Shown: positions 52,568-60,655 of the stretch, one piece after another
How the letters are laid out: each line of letters begins with the position of its first letter
Numbering within the stretch: position 1 is the first letter of the stretch
NCBI GenBank assembly: GCA_963752965.1
Contig: CAVWAJ010000012.1
Coordinates: 1 to 64,000, forward strand
Direction of reading: 5' to 3'
Origin: QHXW01 sp963752965
GTDB lineage: Bacteria; Acidobacteriota; Terriglobia; Bryobacterales; Bryobacteraceae
DNA length: 64,000 bases
The notes under the pieces: generated by a model
Seen by the model: only the letters and a program-made list of their open reading frames with translations
Told to the model about the DNA's origin: nothing
The model's database searches: none
Translations under genes and position numbers: made by a program

Positions 52568-53884
52568 ATGTACACGCACTTCATAAACTCCGCTCGCGAT
52601 TGGCTAAAAGCAAAAAGGCCCCAGGCCCCTGCCCTCGGGTGTTTGGTTCTTGCGGTCCTTGTTTCGACCTCGCTCTTAAATGGCTACACGGTTCTCACCC
52701 ACGAAGCAATCATCGACTCCGTTTGGGATACATCCGTGAAGAAGCTGCTACTGAAACGATTCCCCGCCGCGACGCCAGAGGAGTTGGAGCAGGCGCACGC
52801 CTACGCGTATGGGGGCTGCATCATTCAGGACATGGGATATTATCCGTTCAGCAGCCGCTTTTTCAGTGATCTCACGCATTACGTCCGAAGTGGCGATTTC
52901 ATCACAGCGCTGATCAGCGAATCGCAGGATCTCAACGAATACGCGTTCGCGCTCGGCGCGCTGGAGCACTATGCCGCGGATACCGAGGGGCACCGCATCG
53001 CCACCAATCGTGCGGTGCCGATTTTGTATCCCGAGCTGCGGCGGAAATTTGGGAGTTCTGTGGCCTACTGGGATAATCCGGTGGCGCACATAAGGACAGA
53101 GTTCGGGTTCGACGTGCTCCAGGTCGCGTCGGGGCGATACGCGCCGGACCGGTATCGGAGCTTCATCGGCTTTCAAGTGTCGCGGGCATTGCTGGAACGC
53201 GCCTTCCGGGATACGTATGGCATCGAAATGAAGGACGTGTTCGAAAATGTGAGCCTGGCCCTCGGCTCCTATCGGCACACCGTCAGCGCCATCATTCCGG
53301 GCATGACGCGGGTGGCGTGGAGCCTCAAGAAGGACCAGCTGCAAAAAGAGATTCCCGGCATCACGCGCAAGAAGTTTCTCTACAATCTCTCCCGCTCGAG
53401 CTACGAAAAGGAATGGGGAACGGAGTACCGCAAGCCCGGTTTTGGCACGAAGTTGCTAACCTTCCTGTTCCGGATCATTCCGACATCCGGTCCGTTCAGT
53501 GCGCTCAAGATCCGCACGCCGACTCCGGAAGTGGAAAAGCTCTTCATGGCGAGCTTCAACGCGAGCGTCGACCGCTACAAGGTGGTGCTCGCGAACGTGG
53601 GCGCCGGCGGGCCTGAGATACCGAACGAGAATTTCGATGTCGGTATACCAAACGCCTCCGTCAGGTACCAAGGAACCGACGAAGCCTACGCCAAGCTGCT
53701 TGGAAAGCTGGCGGACCATCAGTTCGCCGGGATGCCGCCGGAGCTTCGCCGGAATATCCTGGCGTACTATAAGGACTTCAAGCCACCAGTCTCCGTGAAC
53801 TCCACCAAGAAAGAAAAAGCGGAATCGGCGAAGCTGCTCGATCAGCTCGATCGACTGAAGGCAGTTCCGGAAAGCGAACCGTAA
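52568..53884 (+). CDS. Zinc-dependent phospholipase C-like protein
   Basis: A 438-residue protein with an N-terminal membrane or signal segment (APALGCLVLAVLVSTSLLNG). The metal-ligand pattern of the zinc-dependent phospholipase C family follows: YTVLTHEAIIDSVW (His), a GGCIIQDMGYYPFSSRFFSD segment (Asp), DLTHYVRSGDF (His) and FALGALEHYAADTEGH (H...D...H). The C-terminal part is helical and family-specific. It probably acts in the periplasm or on membranes; substrate specificity is unknown. It follows the radical SAM gene by 99 bases on the same strand. Confidence 0.82.
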   Translation: MYTHFINSARDWLKAKRPQAPALGCLVLAVLVSTSLLNGYTVLTHEAIIDSVWDTSVKKLLLKRFPAATPEELEQAHAYAYGGCIIQDMGYYPFSSRFFSDLTHYVRSGDFITALISESQDLNEYAFALGALEHYAADTEGHRIATNRAVPILYPELRRKFGSSVAYWDNPVAHIRTEFGFDVLQVASGRYAPDRYRSFIGFQVSRALLERAFRDTYGIEMKDVFENVSLALGSYRHTVSAIIPGMTRVAWSLKKDQLQKEIPGITRKKFLYNLSRSSYEKEWGTEYRKPGFGTKLLTFLFRIIPTSGPFSALKIRTPTPEVEKLFMASFNASVDRYKVVLANVGAGGPEIPNENFDVGIPNASVRYQGTDEAYAKLLGKLADHQFAGMPPELRRNILAYYKDFKPPVSVNSTKKEKAESAKLLDQLDRLKAVPESEP

Positions 53885-53951
53885 AGGGGGCCAGGCTGCA
53901 CTTCAGGCGGCTGGCCGCTGGGTGAGAGCGGTGGCCGCAAAGCCTCTACCC

Positions 53952-54764
53952 TCATCGCGCCTCCGGAGGCTCCTGGCCAGTGGGAATTCCGACCAGGGAG
54001 CGATAGTATGCAACCGCGCGGTTAATCGCGGAAGACTCATTTCCCGTGATCAGCCCGTTCGCGTTCTGTCCTGTGCGCATGATGCTGTAGTATCGCCAGA
54101 CGTGTTCCGATTCGCGATCCAGAAAATAGATCGATTGCATCTCACCCGCGTGCAGGAGAGGTATGAAGAGATAGCGCACCGTGTTGACGTTCTCGACATC
54201 GAAGACGACTCGGTCCGCCGAAGCCTCGGCAATGTGCATTCGGTAGATGGCTTTGCCAGAAAGGTTATCGGCCTGTTCAAAGTAGAGTACCTTGCCTTGC
54301 TTCATCTCATCGAGCATGAAGTCTTCGCGGCGTTGACGAGGCTCAAGGCTAGTCAGAGCGTAGGCTTCCACGATTAACGTTTGCCACTGCTTGTGGGTGG
54401 TCGACCAGTAGCGCATACCTGCGAGCTCTGAAATTGCCCCGATGTGGCGAAGCAAGCCCTCAGCTTCCGATGTGTAGCGAAATCGCGCGACTATGCTTAC
54501 CAACGTCGTAAAGCCCACCGCGCCCCAACCAGTGCACGCGGGCGGTTTCCAGTCGCCGCCGAAATCAGACTTGCTCCACAACTTCACGAGGGCCGAATCA
54601 TCCAGACCAGGATAGGGCGGAACAGGTTCCCTTTCGCATGGCGGCTGCGGTCCAAATTGCGCATAGCCGTGCGCCTGGCAAAGCAGCATCACCGATAATA
54701 CAAATCGAGCGCTGCGCCAAGTCCACCACCGCACAAGCGTCTCACGACGCCGAGCCGAGCTCAT
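53952..54764 (-). CDS. Secreted DUF6675-like protein
   Basis: A 270-residue exported protein with a signal peptide (SARFVLSVMLLCQAHGYAQF) behind a basic start. The mature part includes PPCEREPVPPYPGLDDSALV, KLWSKSDFGGDWKPPACTGW, the long beta region GKVLYFEQADNLSGKAIYRM, IYFLDRESEHVWRYYSIMRT and GNESSAINRAVAYYRSLVGI. This matches the layout of the DUF6675 family of acidobacterial secreted proteins, function unknown. The two cysteines CEREP and ACTGW may pair. It is monocistronic and convergent with the phospholipase-like gene. Confidence 0.72.
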   Translation of the reverse strand: MSSARRRETLVRWWTWRSARFVLSVMLLCQAHGYAQFGPQPPCEREPVPPYPGLDDSALVKLWSKSDFGGDWKPPACTGWGAVGFTTLVSIVARFRYTSEAEGLLRHIGAISELAGMRYWSTTHKQWQTLIVEAYALTSLEPRQRREDFMLDEMKQGKVLYFEQADNLSGKAIYRMHIAEASADRVVFDVENVNTVRYLFIPLLHAGEMQSIYFLDRESEHVWRYYSIMRTGQNANGLITGNESSAINRAVAYYRSLVGIPTGQEPPEAR

Positions 54765-54883
54765 CTGACCATCATAGTCGTTGCCCGTGGCCTGAAACTC
54801 GCAGAATCATCGCCGAGGGGCTGGGTCATCCGCGAGTTGGGCCGGCTGCGTCAGGATCAGCCGACGCAGACCCGGCCGATTTG

Positions 54884-54922
54884 AAAACCACATGCCGATT
54901 AGAGCCGTCTATTGGCATGTGG
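54884..54922 (-). terminator. Rho-independent terminator after the YXWGXW gene
   Basis: A perfect 9-bp inverted repeat CCACATGCC / GGCATGTGG with a 17-base loop is followed on the minus strand by TTTTC. It lies 21 bases beyond the stop of the minus-strand gene at 54943, in the right position and orientation. Confidence 0.65.
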
Positions 54923-54942
54923 AGTTCCCTGGTGATGCAGAC

Positions 54943-55236
54943 TTAGCGCCAGTGTCCTTCGACTAAAACCCAGCCGCCCCTACGGTGCCTCCAGCGATGC
55001 GCTACCCAGTGAGCATGCCGCCGTGGAGGCTGTTCCCACCGTCCCCCAGTCCAGACGTAAGCGTTGCCATCCCAACGATGGTAGCCGGAAATCCACACAT
55101 GGTCGCGGCTGGGCCGGGGCGACCGCCTTTCGATTACAGCATGCGGTGGCGCGATGCCAACCACAATTTCGGCCGCCGCAGCGCTGAAGGCCAGCGCGCC
55201 TGCAAAAACCAATCCGATCAATCGCGTCAGAACCAT
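54943..55236 (-). CDS. YXWGXW-repeat-type small secreted protein
   Basis: A 97-residue protein with signal peptide MVLTRLIGLVFAGALAFSAA. The mature part has aromatic repeats: DHVWISGYHRWDGNAYVWTG, GRWEQPPRRHAHWVAHRWR and RRGGWVLVEGHWR. This is the WISGYHxWDGNxYxWxxGxW pattern of the YXWGXW-repeat family, found in many soil bacteria, role unknown (envelope-associated). ATG 55236 has AGAGGAAGAG about 9 bases upstream. It is followed by the terminator at 54884 and lies 31 bases downstream of the GlsB-like gene. Confidence 0.82.
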   Translation of the reverse strand: MVLTRLIGLVFAGALAFSAAAAEIVVGIAPPHAVIERRSPRPSRDHVWISGYHRWDGNAYVWTGGRWEQPPRRHAHWVAHRWRHRRGGWVLVEGHWR

Positions 55237-55267
55237 AGCACACTCTTCCTCTTTCTTAACCTGCACA

Positions 55268-55525
55268 CTACCAAGCTCGTCTCCCTCTGAGGGTGTGATA
55301 GAGAATCAGCAAAACCGCTGAGCCCATAACCGCCACGAAAAGACTGTAGAGGTTGAGTCCGCTTACGCCAGGCGCTCCAAATATATGGAACAGCCAGCCG
55401 CCAGCAAAAGCGCCGACAACTCCCAACAGGATGTCGAGCAGGATGCCCTCCCCTCTCCTATTTACAAGCTTGCTGCCGATGAAGCCTGCAATCAAGCCGA
55501 GAATTATCCAAGCCAAAAATGACAT
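55268..55525 (-). CDS. GlsB/YeaQ/YmgE-family small membrane protein
   Basis: An 85-residue protein with three hydrophobic helices: LAWIILGLIAGFIGSKLVNR, GILLDILLGVVGAFAGGWLF and LYSLFVAVMGSAVLLILYHT. This is the GlsB/YeaQ/YmgE (transglycosylase-associated) pattern, small inner-membrane stress proteins. ATG 55525 has GGGGGAG 6 bases upstream. The frame is open further upstream and reads a signal-peptide-like stretch, but that lacks a comparable ribosome site. It is probably co-transcribed with the YXWGXW gene. Confidence 0.88.
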   Translation of the reverse strand: MSFLAWIILGLIAGFIGSKLVNRRGEGILLDILLGVVGAFAGGWLFHIFGAPGVSGLNLYSLFVAVMGSAVLLILYHTLRGRRAW

Positions 55526-56061
55526 GGACTCTCCCCCTTGTCCTGTCAATGAACGTAGCGAAGAAGACGACCGGCCGTATGCGCCAGTTGCCCAGGAGGA
55601 ATACAGCACAAGCGCGAGTAAGATACGCTGTGTTCTTCTCAGTTGGATCATATTTCCACCACTTTCCGAGCTACAGCCATGCACGTGCGTGGCCGTACGC
55701 AAACACGTGGCGCAGCATAAGGCGGCTGCACCGGTACCGGCAAGACTTGCACTCAAGTGCATTACTTTACCTGTCGGCTCCACGGCAAGTAACTGCTTCA
55801 GGTGCCCGCTGAGGCTTGCATACGCGGCACGATGAGCGCGGCGTGAGTCCGGACACGCCGTCGCTTTTGAAAGCAACCCCGATCATGAAACCAGCCCGCA
55901 TGGCGTGGCGTCCCGAGTGTCGAGCGTGGCTTCAGTGGAAAAGTCCCAACAGAGCCGGCAGGCACACATTACTCCAATGACTGCAGTGCGCCTGCATCGG
56001 GAGTGGCGGTGCACTAGCTTGCCCGAACAGAGGAACTTTGTCCGGACAGATCCCGCCTTGC
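55526..56061. other. Intergenic stretch between GlsB and CsbD genes
   Basis: About 535 bases. The minus-strand frame upstream of the GlsB-like start is open from 55876 and contains MIQLRRTQRILLALVLYSSW (an apparent signal segment), but without ribosome site or family match. No other gene is supported. Confidence 0.35.
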
Positions 56062-56241
56062 TCACTTTTCAAAGACGTCTTCAATCTTTCCGATTTTCTT
56101 TTGAACTTTGCCCGAGAGGTTCTCGGATCGGCCTTCAGACTCTAAGTCAGGATTGTTGATGACCTGCCCTGCCTTCTCCTTGACTTTGCCCTTCACCTCG
56201 TGAAATTTGCCTTTGATCTGATCCTTGGTGCTCGACTTCAT
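56062..56241 (-). CDS. CsbD-family stress protein
   Basis: A 59-residue protein: MKSSTKDQIKGKFHEVKGKV, then KEKAGQVINNPDLESEGRSE and NLSGKVQKKIGKIEDVFEK. This is the CsbD-like family, small hydrophilic proteins induced in general stress (sigma-B regulated in Bacillus). GGGAGAA lies 7 bases upstream of ATG 56241. It is one of several stress-type small genes in this area (GlsB-like and PRC-barrel genes flank it). Confidence 0.92.
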   Translation of the reverse strand: MKSSTKDQIKGKFHEVKGKVKEKAGQVINNPDLESEGRSENLSGKVQKKIGKIEDVFEK

Positions 56242-56411
56242 CTGTTTTCTCCCTGGTGTTGAAGTTTACCTAATCGGTAAGGGGCGGAGTGTTTCCTTCA
56301 CCCGCCCCGACAGATTTGATGAACCACAATTTCGGGCGCGAACCCGAGTCGGACTTTGACTCGTAGCGGATTGAGCGCTCACGCGCAGAATGCCCCGCCG
56401 TAGTCTAGACT

Positions 56412-56792
56412 CTAGGTCCAATAGGGCTTGACGCCATAGTAGGTGGAGACTTCGGCACCCCATGTGCGGTCAGCCATGTTCGGCCAGTGACCCTTGTCGA
56501 AACCGGGGGCGTGATCGAGCAACTTCTTATCAACGTCCAGGACGAACTGTCTTTCACCGGTGTCTACCATCAGGGCACTCCAGGGGATGGCAAACAATTT
56601 GTCGCCCATACCCAGGAACCCCCCGAACGAAAGGACCGCGTAAGCGACTCGGCCCTTCTCCACGTCGATCATCAAATGTTCGATTGTTCCGAGATCCTCT
56701 TTTTGACGGTTCACGACCTTATCGCCCGTAAGAGTGTCTGCCGCCAGAACGCTCTGCATCCACCGTCCTTTGGCATCTCTCGTTTGTGGCAT
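56412..56792 (-). CDS. PRC-barrel domain protein
   Basis: A 126-residue protein with a PRC-barrel: LAADTLTGDKVVNRQKEDLG, TIEHLMIDVEKGRVAYAVLS, FGGFLGMGDKLFAIPWSALM and VDTGERQFVLDVDKKLLDHA. The C-terminus adds WPNMADRTWGAEVSTYYGVK, a tail seen in stress-associated family members. AAGGAG 6 bases before ATG 56792 fixes the start; a longer frame to 56885 has no site. It is probably a structural or regulatory stress protein. Confidence 0.88.
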   Translation of the reverse strand: MPQTRDAKGRWMQSVLAADTLTGDKVVNRQKEDLGTIEHLMIDVEKGRVAYAVLSFGGFLGMGDKLFAIPWSALMVDTGERQFVLDVDKKLLDHAPGFDKGHWPNMADRTWGAEVSTYYGVKPYWT

Positions 56793-57384
56793 GATATCTC
56801 CTTCTTTTAGATTAGAAATTGGACGAACTACGACGCCACGCACTAAGCGGATTCCCCGGTAGTGCTCGATTTTGGCGCCCCGCAAAAGCCGCCGAGCGGG
56901 TTGAGGTAGTTATAGGTCTTAAATACCTTAATTCATCGCGCCTTCTTTGGGCAGATTTGTGACCAAAACAGAATGCCTTGTGAACACAAGCTAGAAATAC
57001 GGTGCGCCCGCACATAGGTGCAAGTCCTGCTTGTCCCTGAGGCAAGATTTGCCATGGGGGTCACGTCTGGGCCCCTGCCAGCGTTCACCACAGGAGCTTC
57101 TGCGTGTGTCACATACGCTCGTTGTTGGGGTAGTGTCTTCTTGACCGGAGCCGCCTCGCCGGGCTCAATGGCATCGTCAAAAGAGAGGGCATGGCGAACA
57201 AATCCCAGCTTTTATAGACGTACGTGAGCAATTTTGGACAGACACTCAACCGAGGGTCTGCTAGATTATTCATCAAACGAAGACCCTCATTCGTACAAGC
57301 TGCCAATTAGGAAGCAGCAGGCCCTGTAACCGAACAGGCAGAGCGAAACGCGTTTAGCCGTCCGCAGTGATGGAGGTAATACCC
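56793..57384. other. Intergenic region holding the second leader repeat
   Basis: About 590 bases between the divergent PRC-barrel and repeat-protein genes. It contains the leader repeat copy 2 (57216-57359) and the ribosome site GGAGG of the next gene. No other gene is supported. Confidence 0.45.
57216..57359 (+). repeat. Leader repeat, copy 2
   Basis: About 144 bases matching the leader and first codons of the sigma-54 activator gene (49233-49375). Here the coding part is broken: where copy 1 has the ATG, this copy reads GGCCCTGTAA. The hairpin is better here, with a perfect 8-bp repeat GAGGGTCT / AGACCCTC (57252-57259 and 57281-57288) and a 21-base loop. It lies just upstream of the repeat-protein gene, so it may serve as its promoter or leader. 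Confidence 0.75.
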
Positions 57385-58158
57385 ATGAAAGTACTTGGAG
57401 GCATTAGCACAACAGCCCTGTTCTTGCTGCTCGGAGCTACTGTTCCTGCCTTTGCGCAGGAGGAGCACCACGAACAAGAGGCCAAGCCCGAAAAACAGGC
57501 GCAACAGGCGAAGCCGGCAAAGCAACAGGCGCAAGCCAAACCCGAGAAGCAGGCGAAACCAGCAAAGCAAGAAGCGCAGGCCAAGCCCGAGAAGCAGGCG
57601 AAACCAGCAAAGCAAGAAGCGCAGGCCAAGCCCGAGAAGCAGGCGAAACCAGCAAAGCAAGAAGCGCAGGCCAAGCCCGAGAAGCAGGCGAAACCAGCAA
57701 AGCAAGAAGCGCAGGCCAAGCCCGAGAAGCAGGCGAAACCGGCAAAGCAAGAGGCGCAGGCCAAGCCCGAGAAGCAGGGGCAACAGGGCCAGCACGTAAA
57801 GCAGCAAGCGCACGGTAACACAGCGGGGCAGCAGGGTCCTCAGCGAAGTGCGGCCCAACAGCAGAGGCAACGCGCAGAGCCGGCACTGCGACTCAGTGCC
57901 AGAGGTGAAAGTCGCATACCTGACGATCGCTTCCGATCCAATTTTGGGTCCGGGCATAGATTCCGCATCGGCAGCCCCAGGATGGTCGACGGGTACTCTC
58001 GCTTCCAGTACGGCGGCTATTGGTTCGGATTTGTTGAGCCGTGGCCGGAAGGTTGGTACTACACCGACGACGTTTACGTTGATTACATCGATGGTGCCTA
58101 TTACCTATTCAACCCGTATTATCCCGGCGTTCGCGTTGAGATTATCGTCGTGCTCTAA
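57385..58158 (+). CDS. Secreted protein with KPEKQ-type 15-residue tandem repeats
   Basis: A 257-residue exported protein. The signal peptide MKVLGGISTTALFLLLGATV and VPAFAQ are followed by a charged, low-complexity region of repeats EAQAKPEKQAKPAKQ (about five full copies, residues 45-135). A C-terminal domain of about 100 residues follows, with RIPDDRFRSNFGSGHRFRIG, YSRFQYGGYWFGFVEPWPEG and YVDYIDGAYYLFNPYYPGVR. The C-terminal domain resembles that of other acidobacterial secreted proteins; the repeat is probably an extended spacer. ATG 57385 has GGAGG 8 bases upstream. Confidence 0.82.
   Translation: MKVLGGISTTALFLLLGATVPAFAQEEHHEQEAKPEKQAQQAKPAKQQAQAKPEKQAKPAKQEAQAKPEKQAKPAKQEAQAKPEKQAKPAKQEAQAKPEKQAKPAKQEAQAKPEKQAKPAKQEAQAKPEKQGQQGQHVKQQAHGNTAGQQGPQRSAAQQQRQRAEPALRLSARGESRIPDDRFRSNFGSGHRFRIGSPRMVDGYSRFQYGGYWFGFVEPWPEGWYYTDDVYVDYIDGAYYLFNPYYPGVRVEIIVVL
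57505..57780 (+). repeat. 45-bp tandem repeat within the secreted protein gene
   Basis: A 45-base unit (about GAAGCGCAGGCCAAGCCCGA then GAAGCAGGCGAAACCAGCAA AGCAA) occurs about five times nearly unchanged, encoding EAQAKPEKQAKPAKQ. The near identity of the units at DNA level points to recent expansion or slippage. Confidence 0.85.
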
Positions 58159-58176
58159 CCAGCTTTCCAATCCAGC

Positions 58177-58709
58177 TTATACGGGGCCGGCTTCTTCACG
58201 CGCCAGACTCCTGTATGCGGCGATCCGGATGTAGAGGACATAAAGCAGGATCGCGATATTCAGCAGGAACACGCTCACATGCAACCGGTTGGGCAGTTGC
58301 ATCACTTTGAAGATCTCCCACGGCAGATATAACGCACCGGAAAGTAATGCAAACCATTCTGCCCACACACGCCTGTTCCATAGCCCCACGCTTCTGTAAA
58401 CCGCACGCCGGCGTATACGATCGAGGCGGAAAAAATCACCCAAAGGCCCGCATCTGTCATACGTGTAGCCGCGTTGATAAATGCGTGCGAGAGCCGGTCA
58501 TCGGGATTGATATGCAAGTGCAAGAGAAGACTCTCCGCCGCCGCCTCCACATCTTTGTGTAGCAGGCCTAAAATCCCCAATCCTAGGAGTAGAACAATTA
58601 CCCCCTTCACCGCTTCGAACATAGCCACCGCACGCAGACCCCCGACACTGGCCCGTTCGTCAACCGCTTGCGGATGCAGCCGGCGTCGCCCAACTCGTGA
58701 ACTCGGCAT
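58177..58709 (-). pseudogene. DUF2127 membrane protein gene with a frameshift
   Basis: Two overlapping minus-strand frames together make one DUF2127 protein. The upstream part (to about 58378) reads GLRAVAMFEAVKGVIVLLLG, LGILGLLHKDVEAAAESLLL, LSHAFINAATRMTDAGLWVI and FSASIVYAGVRFTEAWG. The downstream part resumes WNRRVWAEWFALLSGALYLP, WEIFKVMQLPNRLHVSVFLL and NIAILLYVLYIRIAAYRS. Family members read 'EAxGLW++R+WAEWFA' without a break, so a single base is missing near 58380 (GGC-TATGG where GGC-CTATGG is expected). It is a recent frameshift or a sequencing error. Confidence 0.75.
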
Positions 58710-58813
58710 GCATGATTGTTGGCATAAATCGCGATCGAAGTCGCGCGCCGGAAGCGTAGTGACTATGTTCAACCGTGAGGGGCCGAGGGTTGCTGTGGTA
58801 GGCTTGCGCTTTC

Positions 58814-60268
58814 ATGGATCACAGCGGATTTGATCTTCTTGCAGCCGCCCGTCAGGAGATGATCGACGAGGGCTTCCAACCTGATTTCCCTCCGGAGGTC
58901 GCCCACCAATTGGATACGCTAAGGACTCGTGCGGCATCCGGCACGGATGCCGGCGTGCGCGACCTACGCTCTCTGTGGTGGTCTTCGATCGATAACGACA
59001 CCTCCCGGGACTTGGACCAGGCCGAAGCCGCCGAGCGCGTCAGCGCCGGAATTCGCGTTCTCATCGCGATCGCCGATGTCGATTCCGACGTACAGATCGG
59101 GTCGCCGATCGACAAACATGCCGCTGCACAGACGACGAGTGTCTACACGGGTATTCGAACTTTTTCGATGTTGCCGGAGCAACTATCGACGGATTTGACT
59201 TCGCTGAACCAGGACGCAGACCGGTTAGCGGTAGTGGTGGACATGGTCGTCGCCTCCGACGGCTCGATTACCTCCGGCGGCATTTACCGCGCGCTGGTGC
59301 GCAATCGGGCGCAGCTGACCTACAACGGCGTCGGACCGTGGCTGGAAGGAAGCTCGGCGGTTCCGCCGAAAGTTGCTGCCTCCGCTGATCTGGCTGCGCA
59401 ACTGAAGCTGCAGGCTGAGGCGGCGCGGTGCCTGTTCGAAGAGCGACAGCGGTTGGGCGCATTGAACATCGACCGCGTGGAGGCAGAGGCGATCATTGCT
59501 GACGGTCAGGTCCAGGGGATCAATACTCGCCAGAAAAATCGTGCCAGCGAACTCATTGAGAATTTCATGGTCGCCGCGAATGGTGTGATGGCGCGAACCC
59601 TCATGAGCGCCGGCGTCTCGTCCATCCGGCGGGTAGTCAGAACACCCGAGCGCTGGCAGCGCATTGTCGAGCTCGCGGCGCGCTATGGCGACAAACTGCC
59701 GCCGGAACCCAATTCGGGAGCGCTCAATCTCTTCCTTCAGAAAAGAAAAACCGCCGACGCAGTCCACTACGCGGATGTCTCGCTGGCGGTGATCAAGCTG
59801 ATGGGGCCGGGCGAGTATGTACTGTCACGCCCGGGCGATAAGGATCAGGCGCACTTCGCATTGGCAGCTCATGACTACACCCATTCCACTGCTCCAAATC
59901 GCCGCTTCGCCGACACAGTAACGCAGCGGCTGATCAAGTCCGTGCTGTCCCACCAGCCACCACGGTATTCGGACCAGCAACTGAATTCCATTGCGCGGAA
60001 CTGCACGCTCAAGGAGGATGCGGCGCGCAAAGTGGAGCGGGTGATGAATAAGCGTATTGCGGCTGTGGCGCTCCAGCCTCGGATCGGCGAGACCTTCGCC
60101 GCCGTTGTGACAGGCGTCACGCCGAAAGGCGTTTTCGTGCGTGTCTCAGGCCCGCCCGCGGAAGGACTTCTCGTGCGTGGTCAGCAGGGAGTGGATGTGG
60201 GTGATCAACTTCAGGTGAAACTGGTGAGCACAGACCCACAGCGCGGGTATCTGGATTTTGCGAGGTAG
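58814..60268 (+). CDS. RNB-domain ribonuclease (RNase II/R family)
   Basis: A 484-residue exoribonuclease. The RNB catalytic core starts near residue 55 (LWWSSIDNDTSRDLDQAEAA with the metal-binding aspartates, then RVLIAIADVDSDVQIGSPID). Further motifs are TRTFSMLPEQLS-like YTGIRTFSMLPEQLSTDLTS, ASELIENFMVAANGVMARTL and HDYTHSTAPNRRFADTVTQR. A C-terminal S1-like segment follows (VVTGVTPKGVFVRVSGPPAE). The cold-shock domains of E. coli RNase R/II are missing, giving a shorter form seen in several phyla. It degrades RNA 3' to 5'. ATG 58814 opens the conserved start. Confidence 0.88.
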   Translation: MDHSGFDLLAAARQEMIDEGFQPDFPPEVAHQLDTLRTRAASGTDAGVRDLRSLWWSSIDNDTSRDLDQAEAAERVSAGIRVLIAIADVDSDVQIGSPIDKHAAAQTTSVYTGIRTFSMLPEQLSTDLTSLNQDADRLAVVVDMVVASDGSITSGGIYRALVRNRAQLTYNGVGPWLEGSSAVPPKVAASADLAAQLKLQAEAARCLFEERQRLGALNIDRVEAEAIIADGQVQGINTRQKNRASELIENFMVAANGVMARTLMSAGVSSIRRVVRTPERWQRIVELAARYGDKLPPEPNSGALNLFLQKRKTADAVHYADVSLAVIKLMGPGEYVLSRPGDKDQAHFALAAHDYTHSTAPNRRFADTVTQRLIKSVLSHQPPRYSDQQLNSIARNCTLKEDAARKVERVMNKRIAAVALQPRIGETFAAVVTGVTPKGVFVRVSGPPAEGLLVRGQQGVDVGDQLQVKLVSTDPQRGYLDFAR

Positions 60269-60454
60269 CAGCTGCCGTTGGCCGGATGCCACTCCAACAG
60301 GATCCGGATTCAGCTAGCCACCCGGATCTTCGATCACCGCCATTACAGAACGTTACCGGAGCGCGATTTCGGATCGCACGAACTTTTTGCGGGCACAGTA
60401 AAAAAGTTGCGAGCGATATTGAACAGACACGACACCGCCGAGAATGCTTGAATC
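60269..60454. other. Gap after the ribonuclease gene
   Basis: About 185 bases. No gene supported; the following short frame is weak. Confidence 0.3.
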
Positions 60455-60655
60455 GTGGCATGGCCGAAACTAACGCAGCAGATTGCCTTGGCCCGGAAGT
60501 TGATTGACGAACGGTTCACCTTGAACAGGTCGGCCACAGGGTGGTGGCGGTCCTCGCCTGACGTTATAGCGGAGGAGGAACAGCAAGGGAAACTCATGCA
60601 CAGTGACACAAATAAGCGGATGGAAGGAATTCGGTCTAGGAAGTTGTTGAAATAG
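60455..60655 (+). CDS. Possible small protein ending inside IS5 copy C
   Basis: A 66-codon frame from GTG 60455: MAWPKLTQQIALARKLIDER, FTLNRSATGWWRSSPDVIAE, EEQQGKLMHSDTNKRMEGIR. The last codons come from the IS end. Without the IS the frame would close four codons later than the CTAG site (SRGFY-stop). No family is recognised and no good ribosome site is visible. Confidence 0.3.
   Translation: MAWPKLTQQIALARKLIDERFTLNRSATGWWRSSPDVIAEEEQQGKLMHSDTNKRMEGIRSRKLLK

Noticed and set aside
55526..55876. In-frame N-terminal extension of the GlsB-like gene with a signal-peptide-like stretch
   Set aside because: The GlsB/YeaQ family starts directly at MSFLAW, where a strong GGGGGAG site lies; the extension has no such site.
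57000..57055. Short hairpin-like run (GCCCGCACATAGGTGCAAGTCC) resembling part of a structured RNA
   Set aside because: No consistent fold of a known riboswitch or intron could be built by eye.
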